The notes below the pieces were generated by a model. That model searched no databases, was not told the DNA's origin, and saw only the letters and a program-made list of their open reading frames with translations. Source: Cryptomeria japonica (Eukaryota > Streptophyta > Pinopsida > Cupressales > Cupressaceae). From it: DNA of 60,000 nucleotides. The stretch's first letter is position 1. Each line of letters starts with the position of its first letter. Shown piece by piece: positions 1-11,831 of the stretch. Where the stretch lies: positions 184,135,572 to 184,195,571 of the forward strand of contig NC_081411.1 of NCBI RefSeq assembly GCF_030272615.1. Reading direction: 5' to 3'. Both the position numbers and the translations under genes were made by a program.

Positions 1-3000
1 GTGATTTTTTGTTACCACCATCAAATATTCTACCTCGCTCATACTGAGAATTTCTAGCCATTATGAAAGATATTGGAATGGAGTATCAAGCAATAGATGC
101 TTGTCCCAATGATCATATTATATATCACAAAAACAAGAATTTCGAACTGAATGCCCTGAATGTCATATCAGTAGATATCAAACAGATCAAATAACAAAGG
201 GGTTCCTCGCAAGGTTCTTCGCTATATTCCCATTATTCCACGTATGCAACGATTATTCAAGTGCACTAGCTTGGCACAATTTATGGATTACCATGCACGC
301 AATAGAAGTTGAGATGACATTATTCGAATGCCTATAGATGGTTCAGCATATATGGACATATAGGAAAAGTGGCCACACTTTAAAGAAGAACCTCGTAATC
401 TTGGGCTTTCATTGGTAGCGGATGGTGTCAATCCATTTGGAGAGATGAGATTTGTTTACTCAGTGTGGCCTGTTTTTGTTATCAACAATAACATTCCTCC
501 ATGGATGTCAATAAAGAGGGAGCACATAATGTTGGAAATGATTGTTCCAAGTATTTTATCATTTAAATACAGTCATGCAAATTTAATTATAAATATTGTA
601 GTAAAATGGTCATAATAATTATGTAATGTTTTTATTCATTCGATTAGGTAAGTACCAAGTTAAAGATATGAATGTATATATCGAGCCTCTTATCAATGGG
701 TTGCTGGAGTTATGGAATGGTGTCACTATGTATGACGTCTCTAGACCAATAGGAAAAAGATAATTTCAATTTCATGCGATGCTTCTATGGACAATACACG
801 ATGCCCCATGGCTAACACATTTTTGTGGTATGTTATAGTGTTTAAGTTGTGCATGAATATTATAATTCCAAAAATTATCATATTTAATCCAATTATACAT
901 TATCTTGTAGGTCTTCAAACAAAGGAAAAATTTGCATGTCCTGTTTGTGGTCCAAAGATGAAATCTCATCATTCAAAAAGTTTAGGAAAGCAGGTGTTTG
1001 ATGAGTATAGGCACTTTCTCCACAAAAATCATATACTGAAAAACATCTTTTCAATGGGAAAGAAGAGAATACATCAAAGCCACGAAGAATGACACCTCAC
1101 CCGTGGAAGATGGAATATAATAGAATTAATTGTCAAGGTAATGTCATCCCATCTATTGGTTTGTCATAAAACATCTTTTCTATTTTGTTTTGTTTACTGA
1201 TGATGTGATTGATGATCATGAAGGTCGTGAAGGCATAAATGACCACCTTCCTAAGGGACTAAAAAGTTACCCCCGACAATTTAGTAGGTTTCCCTACTAC
1301 GAGATGTTACAAATTGTTCATTTGTTTGATACTATGCATATTGGAAAGAATATAATAGAGACATGGAAAATATTGGATGGAAGGCATGACAAAGAAAAAA
1401 TTGTCAAAATATGTAGTGACATTCAGGATTCCAATCATGCAATGATAAATGTCATTCAATCAAATAGCCATGGAGACCAGATTAATATAAGTGAGCTTCC
1501 TTGGTTATTAACGGACCAACAAAGCAATGCTATAAAAGAAGTCATACAAAAAATTTGATTTCCCACAAGATTTGCTGCGAACATAAATAATCCCATATCA
1601 AAGAAAAGTGAATTTGGGCCAGGGATGAAAATGCATGATTGGCATACCCTCATTAGGGTAATTCATGTTCTTTTGTTTTTTAGTATGTATTTAAGTACTA
1701 CGCGTACGTGTACTTTTCATTGTATTATATTACAAAAAAATGAAAAGATAATTTTATAATTGTTGCAGTACGTTCTACCTCTATCTCTCCCAGACGACTT
1801 TGACAATAATGTCAAGCAAGTCATATATGATCTTGGAAAATACATGAGGTAAGTAGTGATATTTGTTTAGTTCATTGTATAGATATTATATTTCCTATTT
1901 GTTTTACTTGTTATGTAATATATTGTTTTGCGTCTTGAATATCTTATTGGTGGTTGTCATGTAAAGAAATCCATAAAGATGATATTAAATATTGGAAGAG
2001 AAAAATTCCTTAGTTAATGTGTGAAATGCAAAAGTGTCTACCTCCAGCTTTTTTTAATGCACAATAACACTACCTCATACACCAATTTGAGGAGATTGAA
2101 TTGTGTGGACCTGTACACACTAGGTCAATGTGGATGGTTGAGAGGCACTTGAAATTTTTGAAGGCTTTGATTCGACAAAGAGCACATCCTAAGGGTTCTA
2201 TGGTGGAGGGATATATGGTATACCAGACTATGGTGTACATTTCTAAATGTCTTCCTAAGTTTGCAGCAAAGATCCACATGGATTGCATTTGGGATCCCAA
2301 CCCCATTAACAAATTCGAAGGGGAGTACTTGACAGGGAAAGGTAGATTGAGGAAAGTGAGAGGTAATTATAAGATGTCATCGTAGTTAATTAATTCATAA
2401 TCTTCAAAATAAATCAGTTGTAAGACATCTATTTATTTTTTGTACAGTTGGTCGAGAGTGGGATGCATTATATTTATATATTGCAAACAATCTTGATTGG
2501 ATGATGGTATGGATTGAATGTTGTCAACATTTTGGACGCACGTTAACATGGGAAGGTGCGGCTTCATTGGTTAAAGAAGCTCATCATAATGGAGATTCCA
2601 ATGTTACGCAAAGGGAAATTGATTTAGCATATGGTTTAAGAGATAAACAGGTACGTATAAGTTTATTAATCACTCATATGTTTATCAACTCACAATGCAA
2701 TTAATTTTACATGTTTGACATATCGCAGGTCAAACACCACAACGCTATGTGCAGCAATGGTCATAAATTTCACATAAAAAGGTTGGATGACATGAAGAAA
2801 ACTTGTGATTCTATTATCACTGCAGTCTTTGAGGTGACAAATATTTCATCGAGAAATGACATACATCCTCAACAGTCTCAAAATTGATAATATGGCATTT
2901 TGGATGATATACTTGAATGTAACTTTAATTCCTTCAAAATAGTTTTGTTCGTCGTCAAATGGTAGAGGTTGCAATTGAATAAAAATGATCCTGATAGAAC

Positions 3001-3367
3001 TATTATGGAACATGATAATGGTTTTACAATGCTAAATACAAGGTCATTTGAACTAGTTGGGGACGAGCCCTATGTTCTTCCAAGCCAATGTGAGCAAGTA
3101 TTTTACTCAGAGGTTCCACATAAACCAAGTTGGTCATTTGTTGTTAGACATGATCCAAGAGGAAGGCCGATAAAGTATAATGTGATGGAAGAAGAAGATA
3201 CAAAAGAAGAAGATACCGAAGAAGTAGAAGATGAAGTGGGTGATGATTACGATCGACAGTTTCTCAAAGAAGAAGAAGAAGAAGAAGAAGAAGAAGAAGA
3301 AGAAGAAGAAGAAGAAGAAGAAGAAGAAGAAGAAGAAGAAGAAGAAGAAGATGATGATGATGATGAT

Positions 3368-3420
<53 letters not shown>

Positions 3421-3507
3421 TGATGATGACAGTGATGGTGATGGTGATGGTGATGGTGATGGTGATGGTGATGATGATGATGGTGATGAAGATGTTGATG
3501 GTGATGT

Positions 3508-3575
<68 letters not shown>

Positions 3576-3613
3576 TTGGCGATGATGACCTTGATGTTCA
3601 TGAAGATGAATGA
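1..3613 (+). pseudogene. CACTA (En/Spm) tnp2-family transposase, copy 1, decayed
   Basis: This is a relic of the DNA-cutting transposase of a plant CACTA element, which would act on element ends in the nucleus. From the window start the tnp2 core is readable: an ACPND block near 95-112, then ADGVNPFG and IPPWMS near 415-515, then LFDTMHIGKN near 1320-1350, where the family carries its FD-MH-KN signature. A DUF4218-like region follows (2040-2385; GPVHTRSMW, VERHLKFLK, VEGYMVYQT) and then a DUF4216-like region (2890-3180; EQVFYSEVPHKPSW). Exons are separated by plausible introns, for example one ending in an AG near 910 and others near 1740-1780 and 2650-2730. In-frame stops and frameshifts break it throughout. 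The 5' end lies outside the window. The C-terminus is a long Glu/Asp tail made by GAA and GAT repeats. A second copy lies at 44,409-46,969 on the other strand. Confidence 0.88.
3267..3600 (+). repeat. In-frame GAA then GAT/GAC trinucleotide expansion
   Basis: About 84 nt of nearly pure GAA repeats are followed by about 250 nt of GAT, GAC and GGT repeats. They sit in frame at the end of the tnp2 pseudogene, giving a run of Glu, then Asp, with a short Asp-Gly stretch. The second tnp2 copy has only a short mixed acidic tail at the same place, so the run expanded after the copies separated. Confidence 0.95.
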
Positions 3614-3615
3614 AA

Positions 3616-4531
3616 TGTATGAGGTATGCGATTAGTATATTATCTATTTAATATTGACTTCTTGATAGAATTTTTTTTACATAATTAATTCATTATGCTT
3701 TTGAATTCTAATGCCATTACATAATTAATTCATGATGCACCTTTTAATATGGACATGGAGATAGGGAGAGTGACTATTTATGTGACATTTTTTAAACTGT
3801 GTTTATTTATGGAAATTGGATTGTTTATTAGCTATATTATGGATGTTGATTTAAAATACATATGTGATGGATCACATGTTTATGATGATGAATGTGACAT
3901 TTTTTGAACGTTGTGTTTATTTATAGAATGTGGATTGTTTATTACCTATGTGATGGATGGTGATTTATGATACATATGTGATGGATTACATGTTTATGAT
4001 GACACATATGTGACGCTAATTGTGATGCTCAATTACATATATGATGACACATCATGTGATTCCTATGATGCTTATGGTACCTATGTATTTATTATTTATC
4101 AACTTACAAATCTAGTAATGCTTATGATGCTCAATTGATGGTGTTGATTTTAGGTATAGTCCCTGTGTGATGCTATCACCCTTGGTGGGAACAAGTCATT
4201 GACTATAGACATCATCAATCATTTAGTTGAGGATCCTGCATAGTCTACATAAAGTAAAGGTAAGGAATTAAAAAAATTATATTGATTTTGATGACATCTT
4301 TTTATTATTTAATACTCTTTTTGTCTACAAAGTTCATGTTGTTCATGTTGTGTACTATGTAATTTTTATCTAACATAAGATAATTGAATTACATTGTATA
4401 GGACCCTGAACCCCTTTGACGAGGATCGTGTATAGTCTCATGGATGGACAAGTATAACTAGTCAATACACCCTATAGAAACAGTTTATTTTTTTAAAATT
4501 ACTTGGAAAACAAACTTCCTTAGTTTTTTAA
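3616..4531. repeat. Non-coding spacer with ~112-bp tandem repeat
   Basis: No gene is visible between the tnp2 relic and the SET-like ORF. Two diverged direct copies of a unit of about 112 bp lie at 3782-3893 and 3894-4010. Each starts with GTGACATTTTTT and carries ATACATATGTGATGG. The rest is AT-rich with scattered TGATG motifs. Confidence 0.75.
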
Positions 4532-5449
4532 ACCTCGACATTAGCAGCAAATCTAATACAGTTATCAACACTTGAGGCCCCAGTTGGACTTATTCCAATT
4601 TTAATCCCAAAATCAATTTTAGGGCCAACTTCTTCATCAACATTACCCTCATTTGCAAAATTTCTCTCTCATTACCAATTAACTCTCTTATTTCATGGAG
4701 TGCAAGTACTCCCAAATAGGTATTTGTCAGATCTGTCTTCGTCAAGTGAGGAAAATGGAGCAATAGAAAATGAAAGTGACACATATAGTAGGTCTACAAT
4801 AGGGAGATCAACAAGAGGTCAAAAGATTAGAAGAAAATTCAATGAACACATGAAATTTTTCCTTGCTCAAGGGTGGTCATGTTCTTATGATGATGAGACC
4901 AAAGGTGACATTGAGGTGCCACTAAGGTACAAACATCTATAGAAACAATAGGTGCCCAAGGAACTTCCTCCAATAAATACTAATTTTTGTGTTAACGATA
5001 GGATATATCGCATAGCACCTTCATCATTACATGGTTTAGGATTGTTTTCCATGGACGGCATAAAGGTCTATTACAATAAAGTTGCTAAATTGATAGAGTT
5101 TGTTGGACCTTGTTACAATTACAATAATTGGATGCAGATTGTTAAATATAAAAAAAGTATGCGTAGGTATGCACTGTCAACAAATTATATACAACAGAAA
5201 GATAATGATCAAAGTAAATGAGTGGTTGTATACATTGATGGTCAGCCAAAAGCATCAGGGAATATTATAGGTTTTATAAATAGTACATGACTTGGGTCAA
5301 CTAATAAACAACCCAATTGCATATTTGAGGAGCGCAAGGGAAATCGTGTATTTATATGTGCAATAAAATCAATAAGTGCAAGCGAAGAGCTTCTAATCGA
5401 TTACAGTTTGAATCATATAGATACAAACAAAATTAATATCATGGGGGTG
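4532..5449 (+). pseudogene. SET-domain-like protein, first exon of a CACTA-associated gene
   Basis: A single reading frame of about 306 codons runs from 4532 to a GT donor at 5450, interrupted by four stops: TAG at 4940, TAG at 4949, TGA at 5219 and a TGA near 5288. No frameshift was seen. The N-terminal part is Ser/Glu-rich (LSDLSSSSEENG). From about 4980 the frame looks like a SET domain: HGLGLFSMDGI, AKLIEFVGP, then YIDGQPKASGNIIGFINS, then PNCIFEE, then ASEELLIDY. In SET proteins these positions build the S-adenosylmethionine and lysine pocket. The classical NHSC is replaced here by an NST-type sequence, and no pre-SET or post-SET cysteine clusters were seen, so methyltransferase activity in the ancestor is uncertain. 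The true start is not defined; an upstream exon may exist, because a TAA precedes 4532. It lies head-to-tail after the tnp2 relic and splices toward the exons below. Confidence 0.72.
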
Positions 5450-5583
5450 GTACGTACTATATACCATTTAAATTAACCAACCTCCAATTAATGAATCCAA
5501 TATACCATTTTATTATGAAGTTTTTTTGCTAAGTCTATTGGTTTAATTTGCCTAACGTTTTTTATATTTTTTCTTTGTCACAG

Positions 5584-7480
5584 GGCGACATGGATCCATC
5601 ACATATAGTAGACAGGGATGTATGTTGAGACACTTCTACCGACCAGGTAAACCTCATTGTAATTATACAAATTAGATAGAAGCAAACTGTTACATTATTA
5701 TGTTCTTTTTTTTTAGTGATTTAGACTAATTTTGTAATTGTTAATGATATTCTTGACACAGATGGATGTTCGGGGAAAGGGAAAGGGAGTTGCAGTACCT
5801 GAGCACCTCTCTAGGGATATGGAAACAATAGGGTTAAGTGATGATGTCCTTGAAGATTCCACACACCCTATGGAATTCATAAAAAACCTCTTAGAAATAT
5901 TACTAAAGAGATTGTTGCCTTGGCACAAGTGAATCCTATTATTGATGAGATACGAGAGAGGGTGGAATTATTGATTCGGATAGTAGAAAACTTGCAAGTA
6001 AGCAATAATGAAAGCTTTAATTATAACAAAAGTTCAATAATGGTTTATATTTTATTCTCTTTTATGTCATTAACTAAAATATGTACTTATTATTTTTACA
6101 ACAATTTATCCACCCTCATGAAAGTCGTTGCCATGATCAAGGTGTTGCAGGTTCTTCAGGTGATGACGATTTTCTTGTATTATCGCTTGCCTGGCTCATC
6201 ACTCTGAGTACCCAAAGCACACCATACTTGATACTGTCAATTTTTAAAATAAAGGTTCATCCTTGTTTACAATTCTTGCACTTTTCATATATTTAATGTT
6301 TGATATATTTAATATATTATTCTTTAGGTGTTGTCAATTTTCCTATGCAAATGTCGCCACCGCCTCATCAGAGCCTCACCTGTATTGTCGAGTGCAATGT
6401 CAGAAACATGTAGCATGGAGACATCCTCTACTACACATCATATTGGACTGCCTGCTATTGGTAGATCCCTCTTTTGCTCTATCTTTTGTTATGTGTTTAT
6501 TTCCCTTCAAGCGTTTTTTCTTGAATTCTAAGGCCATTTCATAGTGGATTCATTTTCTATAGGAGGAGATGCACATGAGGATGTGCCAAAGGTGACTACT
6601 ACTGATAACATACCATCATTTCCTGGATCTTCTCGTATTGCTAGTATGGGAATGTTGCAGGCCACATTGGTGGTTAGTGACGAAGAAATGATTCCCTTAA
6701 AGATACAAAAGGTTCTAGGTACTTTAAAATTATTATTATATATACTCTAATTGTAATTTACTTTATGATCACTCATTTTGGACTAAGGATCCCATGAATT
6801 TTTTGCAGGCAATGATATTTTCTATAAACATCTTAGTGACATTGCATTGCAGATATTTGGGCCCACGATACGTAAAAGGTGGTACATCATATGTGAACTA
6901 ACCCTAATCCACTATTTTGATTTCATATCATTGCTAGAATAGTTTTCCTTTGATCCATTTCTTAAAGTTTAATAAATGTAGCTTTAGTTCATTTCTGAAT
7001 CTAACAGGTTTGTTTTTGCTTTAAAAGGTGGAATGACCAAGAAAAAAGGTTAAAAGATGAATTGACAAACCAAATGGTTGAGTGGTTTGGAAATGGCACC
7101 TTTGAAAAAGCCAAGCTCCTTGAAAAAGCTTGCACATATCTAAAGTATGTGAGGGACCAATATAGGACCCATTTAGAGAGGAACCTAAGGTACGAGCATC
7201 CCCCATGACTCTAGAGAGGGAGTGGAAGGACCTGATTTTGGATGCCAAGGAGAGAATTGAAAGGAAAAAAGGAAATACAACACCAGATGCCAGAAGAAGG
7301 TATGAGATACTATTAAGAATGTAATTATGTACTAATTAATTACTCTTTATATTTATATAATCTAACATATTTAAAACTTTTTATAGACTGAGTGACACGT
7401 CAAAGGCAACCAAGGCAAGACAAGAAAAGCATGGCCAACACAAACTCGGCTCTGCTGGTTATATGAAACTTGTTGGATGA
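5584..7480 (+). pseudogene. En/Spm (Ptta-like) continuation of the SET-like gene, multi-exon relic
   Basis: Exons continue the SET-like frame. 5584-5646 is 21 codons between a CAG acceptor and a GTAAAC donor. 5762-5997 (MDVRGKGKGVAVPEHL, then a helix-rich VNPIIDEIRERVELL) ends at GTAAGC. Less certain exons lie near 6105-6255, 6330-6540, 6560-6717 and 6810-6890. 7027-7299 gives a basic, helix-rich stretch (KLLEKACTYLKYVRDQYR, EREWKDLILDAKERIE), and 7387-7480 gives SDTSKATKARQEKHGQHKLG followed by SAGYMKLVG. The pattern of a conserved Trp, then basic residues, then a His-x-x-Gly-Ser block resembles the plant Ptta/En/Spm transposase-associated domain. A frameshift lies near 5905, others lie around 7190, and the TGA at 7478 may be a decayed codon. 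In En/Spm the second protein (TnpA) binds subterminal repeats; a similar role here is inference. Confidence 0.6.
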
Positions 7481-7490
7481 ATTGTAACTA

Positions 7491-7880
7491 TCTCATGTAA
7501 ATGAAATATTGCATCAAAATATTAATAAATTGTGAACATTTTTTTTTTATCAAACAATGCAAGCAAAATTCATGTGTAAGCGGGTATGCGGCCTTGACCA
7601 AGTGTAACTTAGATTGGTTTGAAATTGAGTGGGCATAAACAACATTCATGTAAATGAAATATTGCATCAAAATATTAATAAATTGCAAACATTTTTTTTA
7701 TCAAACAATGCAAGCAAAATTCATGTCTTTTAACAATTTTATGTTGCCATGATATAAGTAAGATATCAAACATTAACTTAGATTGATTTGCATTTGAGTG
7801 GGTATAAAAAAAATTTATGTAAATGAAATATTGCATCAAAATATTAATAAAATGCAAACATTTTTTTTAATCAAACAATT
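7491..7880. repeat. Three degenerate tandem units with 'attgcatcaaaatatta' core
   Basis: A core of ATGTAAATGAAATATTGCATC, a short AT stretch, then a T-run and TCAAACAAT recurs near 7494, 7648 and 7815. Two of the copies are followed by GCAAGCAAAATTCATGT. A fourth copy lies at 9630-9715. Short antisense reading frames here are repeat artefacts. Confidence 0.8.
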
Positions 7881-7882
7881 TT

Positions 7883-9541
7883 AGAGCATGTAATCAGTGG
7901 TGACCAAGTGGAGCGTGATCTCGGTACACAACATCAGGAATGTGATGTTCCCCACTCACATAAAGAAGACCACTGTTATTCCTTTAAACAAATATAATTG
8001 CAACTAGTGTTCAGCATTAATGTAACCTTTAGTATTTCATCTTAGATGATCTAGAGGGTGTTCAGCATGTTGAGGTTGAGGCTACACAAAATGATGTGGC
8101 CCCATCAGGTATAGAGCACAACAGTTAAGTTCTCTAAATTAATGAAATACTTCTAACAATAATTTTTTTTCTTTTAATTTAACCCATTTCTTTGTTATTG
8201 CAGAGGACCCCCCTTCTCTTCAGTGTCCTCGTCCTTAATATATGACTAGGCATACATTGATATCACGAGCAGTTGGTGGAACATCTACAGAGGGGGAAAT
8301 AATGAAAAAACCGATGTTCCACTTAGTCGTTTCATAGCTTCAAAGAAAAAACAAAAAAAGAAATGATTTTAATCCAACTTATTTGATAATGAATGATTTT
8401 TATGTGTTCGTGAATATAATTATGTGCTAATTAATGGTTATGGATGATATGTGTTAATTAATATTGATGAATGTTGCGTGTTAATTAATATTAATCAATG
8501 TTATATGTTAATGAATGTTATGTGATATTAATGAATGAATGCTATATTTTATTAATGGTAGAAAGAATGAATGAATGAATGTTATAAGATGTTAACAGGG
8601 AATTTAGAGTGATGTTGGGGGGGGGAGGGCCAAATGAGCTTCCACCTTCACGTGGTTGGCCATGTTAAGTAGAGAATATTAAACCATCCTCGAAACCAAG
8701 TGAAGCTCAATAAGATAACACAGTTTTAAATATTTTATTATGTTGCACAGTTAATCTTATTGAATAATGTATATTGAATCTTAATTGCAAGGTCCAACAG
8801 AGCCAACACGAACAACAACACCACAAGTTGCTGGGTATAATGAACTCCCATATTGTCTTGTCTGTACATGAACAATATGAGTTGCTTCTAGTGTTGATAT
8901 CCAAGGCGGGACCGCAAAAGTTATGAATATGCCTCATCCTTGTATGTTTTTTTATTACTTGTCATTTTCTTTAACATTTTGTTACTTCATGAATGAGATG
9001 TTTATAGATGTCTATTCCATGAATACCTCTCTATTGTATGCTTCATGATCTTGCTTCTGATTCAACTCTTTATATGTCCTAAAATTGTATGAGCCTAATA
9101 GCTTCTACTCTTATTGATAGTTTGGTGGCTCTAGACAATGGCTCCTTCGAAGAAGTGTGATCCTTGTAATTTTGGCCTTCCATGATGTGAAAAAAGAGGT
9201 TACGTTATGAATAATAGTCCAGATGATTTAGATATTTCTTATTATGTTGAGAATGAGTAAATTTGGGCTTCCTTGGCTATGGTCACTATTTTGTACTAAC
9301 TATTGTCATTTAGTGTGATTTGAGAATGGACTTCAAGTAATCATGAGGGTGGAAACAATATTCAAGTGTAAGGGGGTATGCGGCCTTGACCAAGGGATAA
9401 ACAAGCGAAGAGGTATGTCGAGTGCATATATACATTTTATGTTGCCATGATATAAGTAAGATATCAAAATGTAACTTAGATTGATTAGCAATTTCATTCA
9501 TAAATATTAGATCTTCCTTGCAATTTCATTCTTGGTATCTC
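7883..9541 (+). repeat. Direct duplication, unit 1: 3' exons and tail of the SET/Ptta gene
   Basis: This 1.66-kb stretch is nearly identical to 10171-11831. It holds exon-like blocks. 7883-7960 encodes EHVISGDQVERDLGTQH. Near 8047-8107 is DLEGVQHVEVEATQND, then a GT donor. The last exon, about 8203-8365, ends in KKKQKKK before a TGA and so looks like a basic nuclear-localisation tail. Downstream are AATTAATATTGATGAATG repeats (8450-8600), a G-run near 8620, a block with a short ORF beginning MAPSKKCDPCNFG at 9138, and non-coding sequence. Confidence 0.88.
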
Positions 9542-10170
9542 CACTTTTAACAATTTTATGTTGCCATGATATAAGTAAGATATCAAACATGTAACTTAGA
9601 TTGATTTGCAATTGAGTGGGTATAAACAACATTCATGTAAAGGAAATATTGCATCAAAATATTAATAAATTACAAACATTTTTTTTATCAAACAATGCAA
9701 GCAAAATTCACTTTACCAAGCAAAAATGTAGGGCTTTGAATTCAATAGAGCGCCCACAAAAGATGACAAGAGAATTGCCTACTAGCAAGGCTATTCAGCC
9801 ATGGCTGATCGGATATGAGAATTGAGTGGGCATAAACAACATTCGAATGCATCCATCAAATAGGTAAATATGCTAAATGGAAATTGTTTCAAATTGAATA
9901 CTTTACTAATAATCTAATTTATGTTGAGTTCCTTGACATAAAGTGACTATATTTGTTTTAAATAAGCAAGCAATGATAACAATGTGCATGACATTGAAAT
10001 TCAGCCTACTAATTGTGAAACACCACCTACACATGAAGGTCTGGATGTGCATCCCAGTAGTGGAGGTATTCATTTGCTATTTAAATTTATTTATTTAGCA
10101 ATTAATACAATTAAAGATCTTAATTTTTAATTAGAGTAGTAATTAATGTAACCTTTTTTGTTAATATTTT
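9542..10170. other. Spacer between the two duplicated units
   Basis: The first part (9545-9702) repeats the sequence at 7728-7880, so the duplication unit probably started near 7728. The rest holds one exon-like block near 9970-10065 (VHDIEIQPTNCETPPTHEG) ending at a GT donor. This would place it just before the EHV exon of unit 2 and may be an exon lost from unit 1. Confidence 0.6.
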
Positions 10171-11831
10171 AGAGCATGTAGTCGGTGGTGACCAAGTGGA
10201 GCATTATCTGGGTACACAACATTAGGAATGTGATGTTCCCCACTGAGGTAAAGAGGACCACTGTTATTCCTTTAAACAAATATAATTGCAACTGGTGTTC
10301 AGCATTAATGTAACCTTTAGTATTTCAACTCCAAATGATCTAGAGGGTGTTCAGCATGTTGAGGTTGAGGCTACACAAAATGATGTGGCCCCATCAGGTA
10401 AAGAGCGCAACAGTTAAGTTCTCTAAATTAATGAAATACTTGTAACAATAATTTTTTTTTTTTTAATTTAACCCATTTCTTTGTTATTGCAGAGGACCCC
10501 CCTTCGCTTCAGTGTCCTCATCCTTAATATAGGACTAGGCATACATTGAGATCACGAGAAGTTGGTGGAACATCTACAGAGGGGGAAATAATGAAGAAAC
10601 TGGTGTTCCACTTAGTCATTTCATAGCTTCAAAGAAAAAACAAAAAAAGAAATGATTTTAATCTAACTTATTTGATAATGAATGATTTTTATGTGTTAGT
10701 GAATATAATTATGTGCTAATTAATGGTTATGGATGATATGTGTTAATTAATATTGATGAATGTTGCGTGTTAATTAATATTAATCAATGTTATATGTTAA
10801 TGAATGTTATGTGATATTAATGAATGAATGCTATATTTTATTAATGGTAGAAAGAATGAATGAATGAATGTTATAAGATGTTAATGGGGAATTTAGAGTG
10901 ATGTTGGGGGGGAGAGGACCAAATGAGCTTCCACCTTCACGTGGTTGGCCATGTTAAGTAGAGAATATTAAACTATCCACGAAACCAAGTGAAGCTCAAC
11001 AAGATAACACACTTTCAAATATTTTATTATGTTGCACAATTAATCTTATTGAATAATGTATATTGAATCTTAATTGCAGGGTCCAACAGGAGCCAACACA
11101 AACAACAACACCACAAGTTGTTGGGTATAATTAACTCCCATATTGTCTTGTTTGTACACAAACAATATGAGTGGCTTCTAGTGTTGATATCCAAGGCGGG
11201 ACCGCAAAAGTTATGAATATGCCTCATCCTTGTAAATTTTTTTATTACTTTTCATTTTCTTTAACATTTTGTTACTTCATGAATGAGATGTTTTCATATG
11301 TCTATTCCATGAATACCTCTCTATTGTATGCTTCATGATCTCGCTTCTGATTCAACTCTTTATATGTCCTAAAATTGTATGAGCCTAATAGCTTCTACTC
11401 TTATTGATAGTTTGTTGGCTCTGAACAATTGCTCCTTCGAAGAAGCGTGATCCTTGTAATTTTGGCCTTCCATGATGTGAAAAAGTGGTTATGTTATGAA
11501 TAATGGTCCAGATGATTTAGATATTTCTTATTATGTTGAGTATGAGTAAATTTGGGCTTCCTTGGCTATGGTCACTATTTTGTACTAACTATTATCATAT
11601 AGTGTGATTTAAGAATGGAGTTCAAGTAATCATGAGGGTGGAAACAATATTCAAGTGTAAGGGGGTATGTGGCCTTGACCAAGGTAAAAAAAAGCAAAGA
11701 GTTATGTTGAGTGCATATATAAATTTTATGTTGCCATGATATAAGTAAGATATCAAACATGGAACTTAGATTGATTTTCAATTTTATTCATAAATATTAG
11801 ATCTTCCTTGCAATTTCATTCTTGGTATCTC
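10171..11831 (+). repeat. Direct duplication, unit 2: second copy of the 3' exons and tail
   Basis: The offset from unit 1 is 2288-2290 nt. It carries the same EHV exon, the DLEGVQHVEVEATQND exon, and the last exon ending in KKKQKKK at about 10653. Differences are scattered substitutions and small indels, for example TATCATTTAG versus TATCATATAG, and a shorter G-run near 10908. Homology stops sharply at CTTGGTATCT near 11830. Confidence 0.88.

Noticed and set aside
3134-3635. Long poly-Ile/Phe antisense frame and a poly-Lys/Met + frame
   Set aside because: They are other-frame readings of the GAA/GAT repeat; the Glu/Asp frame continues from a recognisable DUF4216-like region.
8707-8937. Cys-rich antisense frame (repeated at 11027-11227)
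   Set aside because: It is conserved only because the segment is duplicated; no domain, and the sense strand looks like exon or tail of the SET/Ptta gene region.
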